Position numbers and translations under genes: made by a program. Positions 21,475 through 32,142 of a stretch of 64,000 nucleotides of DNA are shown here, one piece after another (the first letter of the stretch is position 1; every line of letters begins with the position of its first letter). The notes beneath the pieces are model-generated. The model saw nothing but the letters and a program-made list of their open reading frames with translations, was not told the DNA's origin and did no database searches. Location of the stretch: the NCBI GenBank assembly GCA_026018925.1, contig JAKSZU010000008.1:59008027-59072026 (forward strand), in the 5' to 3' direction. This DNA comes from Tupaia tana. Lineage: Eukaryota > Chordata > Mammalia > Scandentia > Tupaiidae.

Positions 21475-22599
21475 AGCTTTCAATGTTTAATATATAAAAA
21501 TATCTAGTTTCCTGAGAATCTTACAGTGTGTAGTTCTAGTGGGAGATGCCAACCTGCATATCTTAAGAGCAGGAATTTAATGGACACTTTTTGTTATGAC
21601 AGTCCTCTATAAAAATTGCATTTTGAATTGAACTTTTTTGTAGTGTTCTCATTTACTTAATTTCTAAAAATGCAAACTAAAAACATGTTTTTATAGGTCT
21701 TGGGTATTTTGATTTTTATTGTGTGCTTTGTGTAACTCTTACCTAAAACTGAATAGAGGATTTAAAAGGACAATTTGTCAAGATATGAGTGCTTTTCTTT
21801 CTTCAAAAATAGCATTACCCATGCCAGACTCATAATTTTCTACCAAATCCAGCTCTTTTTTTTTTTTTTTGGTTTTGTTTCCATTCATCAAAAGTTGTTT
21901 ACCTCTGTCTCTGCATCATGGTCTAATATTGATTGTACTTTTGTTTATGAGTATGTGATATGAGAATGAATTATGTGTAGGCTTAAAATGGAAAGTCATT
22001 CACGTCTTAATGTTTGATTTCTTCCACTCATGATTTTTGCCCTTAGGAAAATCTTGTCACTGGGAAGATATCTTTGGGTTTCTAAGGGTGATGAGAGAGA
22101 AAGGAAGTGAGGAAATCTATTTGCTTACACTGCTGGCTTGAGTTTGGGGAATAAAAGTTTTAATCAAGATCAATTTGAGTCCATAGAAAGAACTCAAGAG
22201 AGTGAAAACAGCCTAGCATAGTTTTGTTTTAAATATTTCCACTGCTTTTGTTTCAAGAGGTACTGCCAAGAATCAGGTAAAAACAATTTCTATTAATCTT
22301 TATAAATATATAATGCTAATAGTATTGCAGTAAGAGGGTAGCTTCCCTTTGGAAATGGTTTTTAGTATTGGTCTATCATGTACTCTATGTACTTTCCTTG
22401 CAATTGTTTCATTTATTCTTCAGCTCTTTGGGCCATCAAATGTTCTTGCTCCAGCTATAAAGTATGGGACTTAAATGTGCATTGAGCCCTCACTCTAGTT
22501 TATCATCTACATTCTGCATATATTGTTAATTCTCAGCCTCTTTCTTATTTATAAGCCTCTTTACCTTGTATTATTGTTGCCACCACTGCTACAGAATTT
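21475..22599. other. No gene or repeat recognised
   Basis: AT-rich. Only a T tract (21855-21870) stands out. Confidence 0.45.
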
Positions 22600-22910
22600 G
22601 CTGATGTTGGATGTCACCATTGTTAGGCCAGGAAAAGATATAGTGCAAATTTCCAACAATTCAGATAGACTTCATATTAAAGCAATTCAATTGTACCTAA
22701 AACGCTTGGTGAAAAATATGGTTTACAACAAGGGACATAGTTTTAAGTTCAAGGAAGACTGTTGGCATCACTTACATATGACGGATTTGAAAATATTGGA
22801 CCCAAAGAAGATTATAGAGCATTCAAAGAGATGGTAGTGGAAGAGATACGTGCCCTCAGGAAACTGGATAACTGGCGGTATATGTGGGGAAGGGTCTTTA
22901 AAAAAAGCCA
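22600..22910 (+). other. Unassigned open segment, possible gene-copy remnant
   Basis: Two overlapping plus-strand frames are unusually protein-like: one ending near 22837 (..VRPGKDIVQISNNSDRL..), the other from about 22750 (..FENIGPKEDYRAFKEMVV.., EEIRALRKLDNWRYMWGR) to a stop near 22935. The second has a charged, helix-like composition. I do not recognise the family, and the upstream part of that frame is closed by stops. It could be a pseudogene fragment, a piece of transposon-derived coding sequence, or chance. Confidence 0.3.
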
Positions 22911-22984
22911 TAAAAATATATATTATGACAACTTTATACATAGATTTCCATTTATTTGCATCAAAATAAATGTTAAATTTTTTT

Positions 22985-23210
22985 ATGATTTTATTTATTT
23001 CTTGAGAGAGAGAGAAAGAAAAGATGAGTATTCTCAACAGAGTCTCGTGCCATGATCCTCTCCACCCTCGTGCCTTCCCAGTCAGCCAGGATCATGGGCA
23101 TGGTAGCCTTGACGTGTACGGGTCAACCAAGGAACCAAATCTACTATCTTCCATATGAATTCAGCATTACTTGAGTAGCACATTATTTCTGAGGCACCAG
23201 GCAAACCTGA
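22985..23210 (-). repeat. Older composite SINE
   Basis: Reverse reading shows a tRNA-like head, box-B-like 'ttggttccttggttgacc', then 'gcccatgatcctggctgactgggaaggcacgaggg', CT-rich end and T/A tail. The middle aligns loosely with the 7SL-like segment of 24796-24983. Confidence 0.65.
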
Positions 23211-23269
23211 AAATCTTGTTTAAATTCCATTTTTTTCATAAATACCCTTGTATTATTACAGAACTGAAG

Positions 23270-23281
23270 CCCCCCCCCCCT
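23270..23281 (+). repeat. C homopolymer
   Basis: Run of about 12 C. Indel-prone. Confidence 0.9.
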
Positions 23282-23494
23282 TTCCCATTCACAGTATTTC
23301 ACAGGTAGAGAAGCTGGTGGCCCGTTTTACTATAGTGCGTAGATGGCTTTGCATTTGGTTGTTGTCATGGGTTTTCTCAATCTCTCTCATTGTGTCACAT
23401 CTGCACAAAGACATGTTTTCCAAATGGTCTCTTTTTCCTCCAGTGGACCCTCATCAAATCTGTGGTCTGTGTAGACCACGTTATTGTTTTTTTC

Positions 23495-23800
23495 TTTATT
23501 CATGACAGATAGATATGCATGCACATGTGAGAGTGAGAGAAACACGAGCACCTTCCACAGGGTCCCTGGGAGAAAGACACACACATGGAGGGAATCAGCA
23601 AGGGGGCATCCTTTACAAGGTCTAGTCACACCAGGATCTCCTTCCTCTAGTGCTCTAGCCCATTGGATCTTGGGCACTCATGCAAATACCTGGAGTGTTT
23701 GAGGCTAACCAGGTCAGGGATTGAAACCCTGGTTACAATGTGAGGTCCAGCTTTTCTTGGGCAGCTCATTACTACCACATCACAGAACTGGTCTGACCAT
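23495..23800 (-). repeat. Older SINE, intermediate type
   Basis: Reverse reading: 'gaccagttctgtgatgtggtagtaatgagctgc', 'agggtttcaatccctgacctgg', 'ccaggtatttgcatgagtgcccaagatccaatgggct', 'gtgtgactagacc'. It shares 'gcccaagatcc' with the dominant family and 'gggct.gagnactgnagg' with the 7SL-bearing composites. Confidence 0.75.
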
Positions 23801-23824
23801 GCTATATTTTTAAAAAATATTAAT

Positions 23825-23935
23825 TTATTGATTCAATAACTCAGAGTTATTTAACTGAATAGAAAACCTATGATGTGCCAGTTACTCTGGCAAATTTAGT
23901 GATGAGACAGACTTCCACAGAGAAAATTAAAAGAC
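23825..23935 (+). repeat. Ancient repeat fragment, same kind as 950-1474
   Basis: 'aacctatgatgtgccagttactctggcaaatttagtgatgagacagacttcc' has the 'tatgtgccaggcactgtgctagg..gatgaataagac' pattern. Confidence 0.45.
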
Positions 23936-24149
23936 GATGGGTTACATGTTTCATTCAAGGTACAACCACTCCTTGATTATAACTCGTCCATGCTTCTTTA
24001 CTGTTAATAAAAAAAAGTTCAAGTTCTGCAAAAATGACCTTTCACAATGTGAATCCACCTGACCAATGCAGAGTCACCCCCAGGCACTTCTACTGCATGT
24101 ACTCTAAAGTGTCAGCCACACAAAATGTGCTGATGTTCCTGGGAACTGC

Positions 24150-24465
24150 ATTACTCCCCACAGCTGGTGAATTCCTACATTCTTTAAGATTTAGCTCAAG
24201 TGTCATTATCTCCTTTGTGAGTCTGACTCCATTACTCCAGAACAGGTTTAATCATTCACTCCTTTGAGTTCTTGTGGACATTTTTATACATGTCATAGTT
24301 TCATGGCTCATAGTCTTTTTAATTCTATTATAATATCCACTAAATTGTGAGAATCTTGAAAGCAGGAGTATATCGTATGCCTCTTATGTTTCCATTGTTT
24401 GGTTTAAAGCCTGGCATACACTTGTTGCACAATGTAATTCACAATGAGTGAATGAGTGAGTGAGT
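24150..24465 (+). repeat. L2 LINE 3' end
   Basis: 'ttagctcaagtgtcattatctcctttgtgag' , 'atccactaaattgtgagaatcttgaaagcagg' and 'ttaaagcctggcatacacttg' run in L2 order, ending in 'aatgagtgaatgagtgag'. Confidence 0.85.
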
Positions 24466-24795
24466 GAACTATAGAACCAGCATTTGAAATAAGCACTGGG
24501 TTTGTTTTACAACCAACACCATTGAAATACTCTGTACTGTTCAGTAATTATCTTCTGGTAGAGCACCTGGTACAAATCTATAAATATGTTGGCCAACAAC
24601 TCAAAGTGATTAGTGCAACCAATTTACTGCAATTAAAAGGAGGACCACACTCCATCGAATTTAAAAGGTGCATTGATTACACACCTGTGCAACATAAAAG
24701 AAACTATGACTACTGCAATAATTATGAAAACATGTCACTCTCTCACTAATCATTTAAATAGGCCACTGACATAGATATTTTATAAAAATTAAGTC

Positions 24796-24983
24796 AGGCC
24801 CTGCTGCAGTAGTGCTTGCTGACTGAGGCTGTTACTTGGTAGGCTGGTATCATCATGGAAGGCCCAGATTGGATTCTGGCCCACCCGAAAAGCCAGGCCT
24901 GGTAGTATGTGCTTGTAGTCCCAGCTGCTTGGGAGGCTGAGGCAGGGGGATGATGACACAGTGAGATCCTGGCCAAAAAAAAG
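24796..24983 (+). repeat. Composite SINE: tRNA-like head joined to a 7SL/Alu-domain segment
   Basis: The left part (24796-24890) is a degraded tRNA-like region with box-B-like 'gattggattctgg'. From 24892 the sequence reads GCCAGGCCTGGTAGTATGTG and then, at 24915, GTAGTCCCAGCTGCTTGGGA, continuing GGCTGAGGCAGG. This matches the 5' Alu domain of 7SL RNA (..GTAGTCCCAGCTACTCGGGAGGCTGAG) at nearly every base over about 28 bp. The copy ends 'gatcctggcc' plus an A-rich tail, like an Alu/7SL monomer end. Head-to-7SL fusions are known in galago and tree shrew; whether this is one of those families I cannot say. Confidence 0.85.
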
Positions 24984-25087
24984 AAGTCAAATAAAGCAAA
25001 ACAGCAAAAGGTGAAGTCCAGGCTATAAAACAACTTAAGAAGAAAGGCCAAGAAAAAGAAAGAATTAAAACACCCAAAACATTACTA

Positions 25088-25106
25088 GAGGGCATATGTG
25101 CTTGCC

Positions 25107-25161
<55 letters not shown>

Positions 25162-25346
25162 GAGAAAACACCTCCCACCCCAGCCCAGGGGGTTGGCTAC
25201 ACTGCAATCCCTCTCCTTCATTCTCTTCTCTGGATTTTGGGCACACACCAACATACACCTGGTGTGTTTTTCAAGCTGCCAGCTGAATCACAGTTTACTA
25301 TGTGAGAACAAGTCACCTCAACCAAGACATTACCAGCTAGTCCCAA
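25088..25346 (-). repeat. Dominant-family SINE with large internal GA expansion
   Basis: Body motifs 'gagggcatatgtgcttgccagag' then (GA)n at about 25110-25157, then the usual 'agtgagaaaacacctccc' and head. A T tract is not obvious at the left end. Older copy with a degraded B box. Confidence 0.87.
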
Positions 25347-25504
25347 TAAAAAGAGATTTTTAAAGAAGATGTAATTCCACATGCATATCCACTTATGTCC
25401 ATATAAAAATTTCCATGCCTTGGAGCACATTTTTAGAGTTACCAAGGGAAAGAGAATCAAGGAAGGCCACATTTCACTGACAGTAATGTGCAGACAGCTT
25501 CATT

Positions 25505-25690
25505 TGGGGTTAAAATCTGTAGTACAGCTGTTAAGAGCCCGCGGTAGAGACAGACTGCCTGGACCTGAGCCCCGTCTCCATCCCAATCTAGCTGTTTTTC
25601 TCAGTTGCCTTATCTTCAAAATGAAGATAACGATAATATCAATCTGGTATGACTGTTGAGAGGATGTAAAACAGTAAGTTCACAAAAATA
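25505..25690 (+). repeat. MIR
   Basis: 'ttaagagcccgcggtagagacagactgcctggacctgagccccg' and 'cagttgccttatcttcaaaatgaagataacgat' are forward MIR core and tail. Confidence 0.8.
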
Positions 25691-26265
25691 CTAGCTTTTA
25701 TTACTCATCATCAATTTCCAGTTTGTGATCTTCTCATATCCTGTCTTCTTTACCATTTTTTAGATATATTCTAAAGACTTGAGTCTTTCATTTGGTAAAT
25801 CTATATGTCCCTATCAAGTTGCCACATCCAAGATATTAGTGTTTTGCTCTATGTAGGAAATGGTAAATAATCACTGGTGGACTTAATCACTAAAGTCACA
25901 AGATGATTGCCTTTTTTTTTATTATTATTGTTTGCCAGATATTGCTCACAAATCCTTTGTTACCGACAAAGACTGTGAACCAGCTATTATCACCAAATGT
26001 AGGGCTAAAATAAGCACATTAAATTGTAACTCAGTTAACAAAAAAACCAAGTGCTGAGAAAAATTATTAAAAGCGTCTATGTAATGGTAATTGTATTCCT
26101 TGGTCTCAAATTAGGCTGGGATACAATAATTATTGTATTGGTTGGAGATATATTCTGCTTTCGTTTGATAATCAGAACTAAAGACTCAGCAATCTTCCTT
26201 CAGATATACAGAAGGGCTGTTATCCTGTTGAATGGTTCACTAAAATATTTCAAGTAATTTCTTTT
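25691..26265. other. No gene or repeat recognised
   Basis: AT-rich. The 68-codon plus frame at 26051-26257 is hydrophobic (VYVMVIVFLGLKLGWD..) but short and without relatives I know. Confidence 0.45.
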
Positions 26266-26278
26266 AAAATCAAACTTG

Positions 26279-26549
26279 GGGGAACCAGCAGTTAGCGTAA
26301 TGGCTATGTCGCTGGACTCCCACGTAGTTGACCACGGTTCGCATCCCAGACCCGGTGGCTTAAAACTCACGCCAGGCGCGTGTGCGTGCATGCCCAAGAT
26401 CCCGAGAGGAGAATGGAGGAGAAGGGATTGCGGTGTGACCATCCCCCCTGGGGGGTGATTTCTCGCTTTCTGTCTCTATGTCTTTCTCTGTCTGTCTGGT
26501 GAGCGCACGCGCCCTATAGCGAAAAACCTCTCCAAAAAAAAAAAAAAAA
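26279..26549 (+). repeat. Young dominant-family SINE, GAACC subfamily
   Basis: Complete and CpG-rich, with TTAAAATCAAACTT / AAAAATCAAACTA duplication at its ends. Head GGAACCAGCAGTTAGCGTAATGG, B box GGTTCGCATCC, GTGACC in the body and 'tctctatgtct' in the CT-rich part. Those markers are shared with 42208, 50520 and 60191. Confidence 0.95.
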
Positions 26550-27285
26550 TCAAACTAGGAAAACAAATAACTACTCAGATGATGAGCAATTGCTAATGTT
26601 CGAAGGGTAGCTAAGAATAAAACCAATTAATGAGTGCCAAAAAGCAAGGTATTGTGTATATTAGGGTATACAAATTAAAAATTTATATCTTAATACTGAT
26701 TATTTTTATTTGAAACATTGAACTAAAGATTGTTCTACTATTATACTATAAAACTTTACCCTATTTTAGATGGACTATACCATTTGCAATAGGCTGTTAA
26801 CACAAAATTAGCAAAAAAAAAAAAAAAGTGTGTCAGTAGAACTAATTTTTAATGTGATGTTAACTGGCCACATTTCAAAATTACATTCATACTAATCTGT
26901 GGCCAAAAATGCTAAAGGCATTTCTATTTAAGAATACCATGAAAGACGATGACTAGAGGGTAAAATAAGGAAAGACATACAGTGTTTTCTGTTGGCAGAA
27001 ATCGAGAATAAGAATGAACTTCATGTGGAGTGTTAAGCATCATCGTGGTGTCTTTGATCAACAAGGATCTTCATAATCCAGAAGCTGTATCAACTGTGCC
27101 TTATACTTACAAAAAATTTAAAAATGGCTACATTTCAATAGCTAAGTTTTTATGCGATCTCTATGCATACCTCTATGGTTTCCTATTGAACAGGTCTTAA
27201 ATTGAGGATACTATCTATCAATTAAGAATTCAAGATAAAGATGGAGTATCGAACATATGCATATACTTCTAGCCCCTAAATTCCT
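26550..27285. other. No gene or repeat recognised
   Basis: AT-rich with an A run at 26814-26826. No interpretable features. Confidence 0.45.
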
Positions 27286-27289
27286 ACTC

Positions 27290-28130
27290 AGTAACAGGTT
27301 TTGCTGCAGAATGAAATACCCTCCAAAATAAAGTAGCTCAAAGAACAGTCATCTGTTTAGCTCAAGCTCCGGGGCTCTGCAATGTGAGCTGGGCTCAGAT
27401 GATATTTTTTCGTTTTCTGATCTCGGTAGGGCTCCCTCATATATTTATGGTCTGTTGCAAGTCAAGGGAAGCTTTGCTTGATCTCAGCTAGGCTTTCCCA
27501 TCTTTAGGGCCTCAGCTAGGATGTGGACTGAGTCAATCTCCTTTCTCCATTCTGGTCAGATTAGATTTGTTCTTTTTTTGTGAAGAGGTTTTTGCTATAG
27601 GGTGCATGCACTCACCAGACAGACAGAGAGAGACAGACAGACAGAAAGCGAGAAATCACCCGCCAGGGGGGATGGCCATGCCCCAATCCCTTCTCCATTC
27701 TCCTCTTGGGATCTTGGGCACGCACGCACACGTGCCCGGCGTGAGTTTAAGCCACTAGGTCCGGGACACGAACCGCGGTTGACTACATGGGAGTCCAGTG
27801 ACATAGCCATTACGCTAACTGCTGGTCCCCAGATTAAATTTGTTCTTATGGTGAATGGGATCCCAAGAAAGTTAATGCAAGTGTATAAGGTCTCTTGAGA
27901 TGTACCTTCAAATCTAACATGTTATCACTTCTGCCCCATTCTATTGGCCCATACACAAGTAATTATCCTGCCCAGATTTAAGGGGTGGGAAAATGGGCTC
28001 TCCCTTTTAATTGGAGGAGCTGAAAATTTACCTTGTAAGGTGCATGAATATGAGCAGGGAATTGATACAGATCTTTCTATAGTCAATATACCACAAAGAT
28101 ATATATATACCTGCATAGACGAGAAGACAA
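27290..28130 (-). mobile_element. Old MaLR-like LTR relic split by a SINE
   Basis: Reverse-oriented landmarks are 'ctctgcaatgtgagctgggctcag', 'gggcctcagctaggatg', 'cattctattggccc' and 'cagatttaaggggtggg..attggaggagctg'. The SINE at 27574-27829 lies between them. I read it as an MLT1-type mammalian LTR; the exact subfamily is uncertain. Fossil only. Confidence 0.55.
27574..27829 (-). repeat. Dominant-family SINE, fairly young
   Basis: Duplication AGATTAGATTTGTTCTT / AGATTAAATTTGTTCTT surrounds it. Short T tract, CpG-rich body, head ending GCTAACTGCTGGTCCCC. Confidence 0.94.
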
Positions 28131-28510
28131 TAGTAATAAAATTTTAGAAGCTGGAAATAATGAACTATTGATCTATAGGCACTTGAGAAGACTGAATCCT
28201 AAACTTACCGTGAAGAAAGTCAAGGAGCAACCCAATGTACTGATGGAATCCACAAAATCCTGTAAAATCTCAGGACCCAGTGTATGGAAGTGAGAGGGTG
28301 AAGGTGGAGGTAAAAATAAGAAGATTCATTGAAATTCTCCTTAAGAATTATAGTTTGAGAAGCTCAGATCTTAACCTGGTTGGCCTAATCATTAACTGCC
28401 ACTCCCTCTCTTTCTCACACCAGAGAAAAAAGGAGATTTAGTTTATGAAGAGGATAAAACCAAGTGTCTCTGGACTCATTGACACCCTAAACACAACTGA
28501 GGACTGAAGT
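28131..28510. other. No gene or repeat recognised
   Basis: Balanced composition. No frame or motif of note. Confidence 0.4.
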
Positions 28511-28512
28511 AC

Positions 28513-28998
28513 TGCAGTAGGCAAAATAATGACTATCACAGATGTCCACATCTGAATTTTTCAACTATATGGATATTTTAGGTTACCTGACAAAGGGGAA
28601 TTAAAGTTGTGAGTGGAATTAAGATTGCTAATCAGTTGACTATAAGATGAGAAATGACCCTGTGAGCCAAATGTAATTGCGAGGGTCTTTGTAACTGGAA
28701 GAGGGAGATAGGCAAGGGAGGAGTAGAGGGATGCTGGTTTGAGAAAGACTTGATTGTTGTGCTGGCTTTGAAGACAGAGGAAGAGGGCCAGGAGCCAAGA
28801 AGTATGAGTAGCCTCTAAATGTTGGAATGGATAAAAGAAAGGATTCTAAAAATTAACTCAGTTCTACTGACAGTTTGATTTTAGCCTGGTCAAACTCTCA
28901 GATTCTGACTTACAGATGTGTAAAATAATAAATGTGTGTTGTTTTAAACCAATAGTATGTGGTAATTGGTTAGATCAGCAGTAGGGAAATAATACAGG
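28513..28998 (+). mobile_element. MLT1-type MaLR solo LTR relic
   Basis: Begins near 'gcagtaggcaaaataatga', contains 'ttacctgacaaaggggaattaaa', 'gagccaagaagtatgagtagcctc' and ends with 'aataaatgtgtgttgttttaaacc' and 'cagtagggaaataatacag'. This is nearly the full order of an MLT1 LTR. It is among the best preserved LTR relics here, still very old (shared by placental mammals). Confidence 0.88.
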
Positions 28999-28999
28999 T

Positions 29000-29420
29000 G
29001 CTTATGGAAAACAGGAGGATTAAATGAATATTTACATATTAAATGTTGAGACCTCTTCTCCCTCTCCCTTAGTCTTAGTTGACATCTTTTCTAGAATGCT
29101 GGAAGCCAGGCCTTTGCTCTCTAGGCAGGTACATGGAAGAGCCTTCTTTGGGGAATCTGATCAGTATAGATGGATTACTTACAGAGACTGAAGTTGCTCA
29201 ATAAAATGATTCATTCAGATTATCCCATAGCAAACCCCACCGTTGACAAGCACCACTTTCTATTCAATCTGACTAAAGCTTTGAGGGTCTCATTCTTGGG
29301 GTTCAACAGACATATGAGCAAAGTATATAAAAAGAAAGTCACGGACCAAAACAAATAGAAAAGTACAAACTTGGAAGGAATGAAATCAATTTAGAGAGAA
29401 AATTACTTTAAAAACTATTA
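29000..29420. other. No gene or repeat recognised
   Basis: The 62-codon plus frame from 29170 has no recognisable domain. Confidence 0.4.
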
Positions 29421-29426
29421 TTTAAG

Positions 29427-29686
29427 GGACCAGCAGATGGTATAATGGTTATATTGTTGGACTCCCATGTAGTCCATGGTTCCTGGACCTGGCAGCTCCA
29501 AATTCGTGCCGGGAGCATGTGTATATGTGCCCAAAATCCCAAGAAGAGAATGGAGGAGAACAGATTGCTACATGGCCATCTCCACTCGGGGGTGATTTCT
29601 TGCTTTCTGTCTGTCTGTTTCTCTCTGTTTGTCCGGCAAGTATGTGCCCCCTATAGCAAAAATCTCTCTCTTAAAAACAAAAAAGC
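29427..29686 (+). repeat. Dominant-family SINE, full length
   Basis: Duplication CTATTATTTAA at 29415-29425 and about 29688. Head GGGACCAGCAGATGGTATAATGG; the B box has been damaged by a small deletion ('catggttcctgg'). Confidence 0.93.
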
Positions 29687-29739
29687 CTATTATTTAATAT
29701 GCTTAAGGATATAAGATGGTGGATAAACAAAACAAGAAC

Positions 29740-30036
29740 AGGATATTATAAAAGAAGCAGTCATAGTCAAAAAAAGAGTTCTTAGAAATTAGAAATATTA
29801 CAACAGAAAAATTCGATAAAGGCATTGGAAGATGAACTTAGAAAATATTTCAAGAAGCACATAAGAAAAAATAAAAAATTGGAAAAAATAACATTAAAAT
29901 ATCCATCTGAGGAGAGAGGAAATGGAATTTTTAATGTGAGGGAATGAAGCATCAAAGTATTGTAGTTGAGGGCCCAAATTAGAGACTTTCTGCAGTCTAC
30001 AATCTAATCAGAAGAAAATGTCCTGAATACTTAAAA
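29740..30036. other. A-rich sequence, possibly old L1
   Basis: A-rich plus strand with words such as 'gaaaaaataaaaaattggaaaaaataac' gives an L1 ORF-like look, but no amino-acid motif can be fixed. Confidence 0.3.
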
Positions 30037-30460
30037 TGAAGGATCTTCAAAAATTTTATGAAAAGAATACATCTTATAAACAAATTATGCATGCAATTCA
30101 AGCATTCTTTTTTTTTTTTTTTTTTTTTTTTTTGGAGAGGTTTTTGCTATAGGGCGCGTGCGCTCGCCAGACAGACAGAGAGAGACAGAGAGATAGAAAG
30201 CAGGAAATCACCCCCCAGGGGGGATGGCCACGCCGCAATCCCTTCTCCTCCATTCTCCTCTCGGGATCTTGGGCACGCACGCACACGCGCCCGGCGTGAG
30301 TTCAAGCCGCCGGGTCCGGGACTCGAACCGCGGTCGACTACGTGGGAGTCCAGCGACATAGCCATTACGCTAACTGCTGGTCCCAATTCAAGCATTCTTT
30401 GCACCAAAATAAACTTGTATTTTAATTCCATTTTCCACAAACTTTTTGAACTTCCTTTGT
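30037..30460. mobile_element. Mariner-type MITE split by a young SINE
   Basis: Left end 'ggatcttcaaaaattttatgaaaag', right end 'ttttccacaaactttttgaacttccttt' followed by TA. The middle 'tttgcaccaaaataaacttgtattttaattcc' continues after the SINE at 30111-30383. Without the insertion it would be about 135 bp, like 14186-14311. Confidence 0.75.
30111..30383 (-). repeat. Young, near-consensus dominant-family SINE, GGACC subfamily
   Basis: Perfect 17-bp duplication CAATTCAAGCATTCTTT at 30094-30110 and 30384-30400. Nearly all CpGs are intact, B box GGTTCGAGTCC, head GGGACCAGCAGTTAGCGTAATGG. It is a good stand-in for the family consensus and probably inserted recently. Confidence 0.97.
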
Positions 30461-30464
30461 ATAT

Positions 30465-31125
30465 ATAATCTCACTGCTTCTAATTAGTACTTGATATTCT
30501 TAATTTTTTTCTGATGAAAAAACAGAAGATAATTTTTTTTTTGCTCATTGAAAGGGGTGGGAAGAAGAGATCGTGGGGACTGTTGATTCCTTTGTACTTA
30601 GTAATTGAGGTAGAGAGGCCATGTCCTCATGAGAGATGATAGTGACAAAATTTTAAAGTGGGATGGTCAGAACTGTGGTTCTGTCTACTCTTTCCTAGCT
30701 CCAGCGTTCATTAGAAATGATTGGAGGTGTGTGGTTGGTGTATTGGATATTACATTTTCCCATTTAATATCATAACTTGTCTCGTGCTCATTTATCTCAA
30801 GATGACCATGAAGCAAAAGCTTAGTCTCATGGCATTTTCAGAGCTAGATAAACTATGAAGTTCAGACTTCTGTTTGGATTGACTCTGCTGCTCTTTTCCC
30901 TGATAATTTTTTCAACATGGGAGCATTATATTTGGAGATAATGGAAAAAAGTCCTTCTTTGGCAGGGAATATGACTGAACTAAAACAAAACGAAACCTTT
31001 TTTTAAATTTTTTGCCAAATTGAGGAAAAATACTCTGAACTTTTAAAGAGGGAAAAACATAAGGTAAAAAACAAAACGAGATCTTGTTCAAATGTGTGAT
31101 TAAGTACAGTGGCATTTTAAGTGGT
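30465..31125. other. No gene or repeat recognised
   Basis: AT-rich; no features of note. Confidence 0.45.
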
Positions 31126-31130
31126 CTGCA

Positions 31131-31204
31131 TAATCTAGTTAATATATAATCTAGTTAATACATGGCAATGGCTGAATAATCTATTTAATATATGGCAATG
31201 GCTC
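31131..31204 (+). repeat. Short imperfect tandem repeat
   Basis: 'aatctagttaatata' occurs twice and then 'aatctatttaatatatggcaatggct' repeats the preceding 'aatctagttaatacatggcaatggct' with few changes. Units are about 16 and 30 bp. Confidence 0.8.
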
Positions 31205-31634
31205 CACATTAACTGTGACTCTTCAAATAGAATAACTCTCCATGCTCTTCTCTAGAGAACGTGATAAGGGGGGAGGAACCTCACAAAAACCCAAAAACAG
31301 CCTTTCTGAGTCATTCTGCTTGTTCTTAAAACAGTAACAAGAGTCGCAGTAAAATGCTGGGTTAGCCTGTTTCTTGATGCAAGAGCTGCTGAAGGGTTCC
31401 GGGATCTGTAGCCAGCTTGAAGCTGTCAGCTTCATCCCCCACATCTTGCCAGCAAATAGTAGTGAAACTTTAGCTTACCTACTCTTTATTTCTATAGCAA
31501 TCGAACTTTCTTGCAGCTTCTGTCTTTTTGGAGATATAGTGATAATGTGACTGAACAAGTGTTGTGAGTACCTAACACAATGAATTATCAGAGTTGGACA
31601 CTAATAAATACACATCAAAGTGAATTGTATACGA
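31205..31634. other. No gene or repeat recognised
   Basis: The 73-codon minus frame at 31223-31444 lacks a known domain. Confidence 0.4.
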
Positions 31635-31650
31635 TTTTAAAAGTAATTGG

Positions 31651-31854
31651 GGGCCAGCAGGTGGTATGGTGGATAAGGAATTAGATACCCACATGACTGC
31701 CAGTGTTTAGATTCTTGAACCTGGAAACTTGCTTTCTCTCTTTCCCTCTCTCTCTGTGACTCTCTGGTGGGCACATTTGCACATAGCAAATTAAAAACAG
31801 TAATGATAATAATAAATCAAGTTAAATACATAATTCTAAAAATATATTTTTTAA
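31651..31854 (+). repeat. Short tRNA-derived SINE variant, plus strand
   Basis: Head GGGCCAGCAGGTGGTATGGTGG, B-box region decayed, then straight to 'ggaaacttgctttctctct' and a long AT-rich tail. Duplication TTTTAAAAGTAATTGG / TTTAAAAAGTAACTGG marks both ends. Confidence 0.9.
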
Positions 31855-31954
31855 TTTAAAAAGTAACTGGAAAGGTAGATTAGCAAAATCTTATATGGAA
31901 TGTATCTAAAGCCTCCTTTAATTGTAGCCTAGTTGTTATGTCCCAGTATTTTAT

Positions 31955-32115
31955 GATCATATATTGATTCAATTGAACAAATATTTACTGAGCCCACCTA
32001 GCCACATTTCACAGAGAACTTGGTGAGGAAGGGAAGACAGTGGAAAAAAACTGTATCAAACAGATCCTTTGCTCTCACAGAATTTAAAATCTAGAAGGAC
32101 ACATGGGCTAGACTG
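31955..32115 (+). repeat. Ancient repeat fragment, same kind as 950-1474
   Basis: 'attgaacaaatatttactgagcccacc' and 'cctttgctctcacagaatttaaaatctagaaggacac'. Confidence 0.5.
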
Positions 32116-32142
32116 ATCATCTGTTTCATAAAGTTGGGTAAT

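Noticed and set aside
24892-24960. Possible 7SL RNA gene or pseudogene
   Set aside because: Only the 5' Alu-domain part is present, it is joined to a tRNA-like head and followed by a SINE-type tail.
30058-30468. 136-codon frame with 'SPPRGDGHAAIPSPPFSSRDLGHARTRARREF'-like pieces
   Set aside because: The same peptide string appears wherever this SINE occurs in reverse; it is the SINE read as protein.
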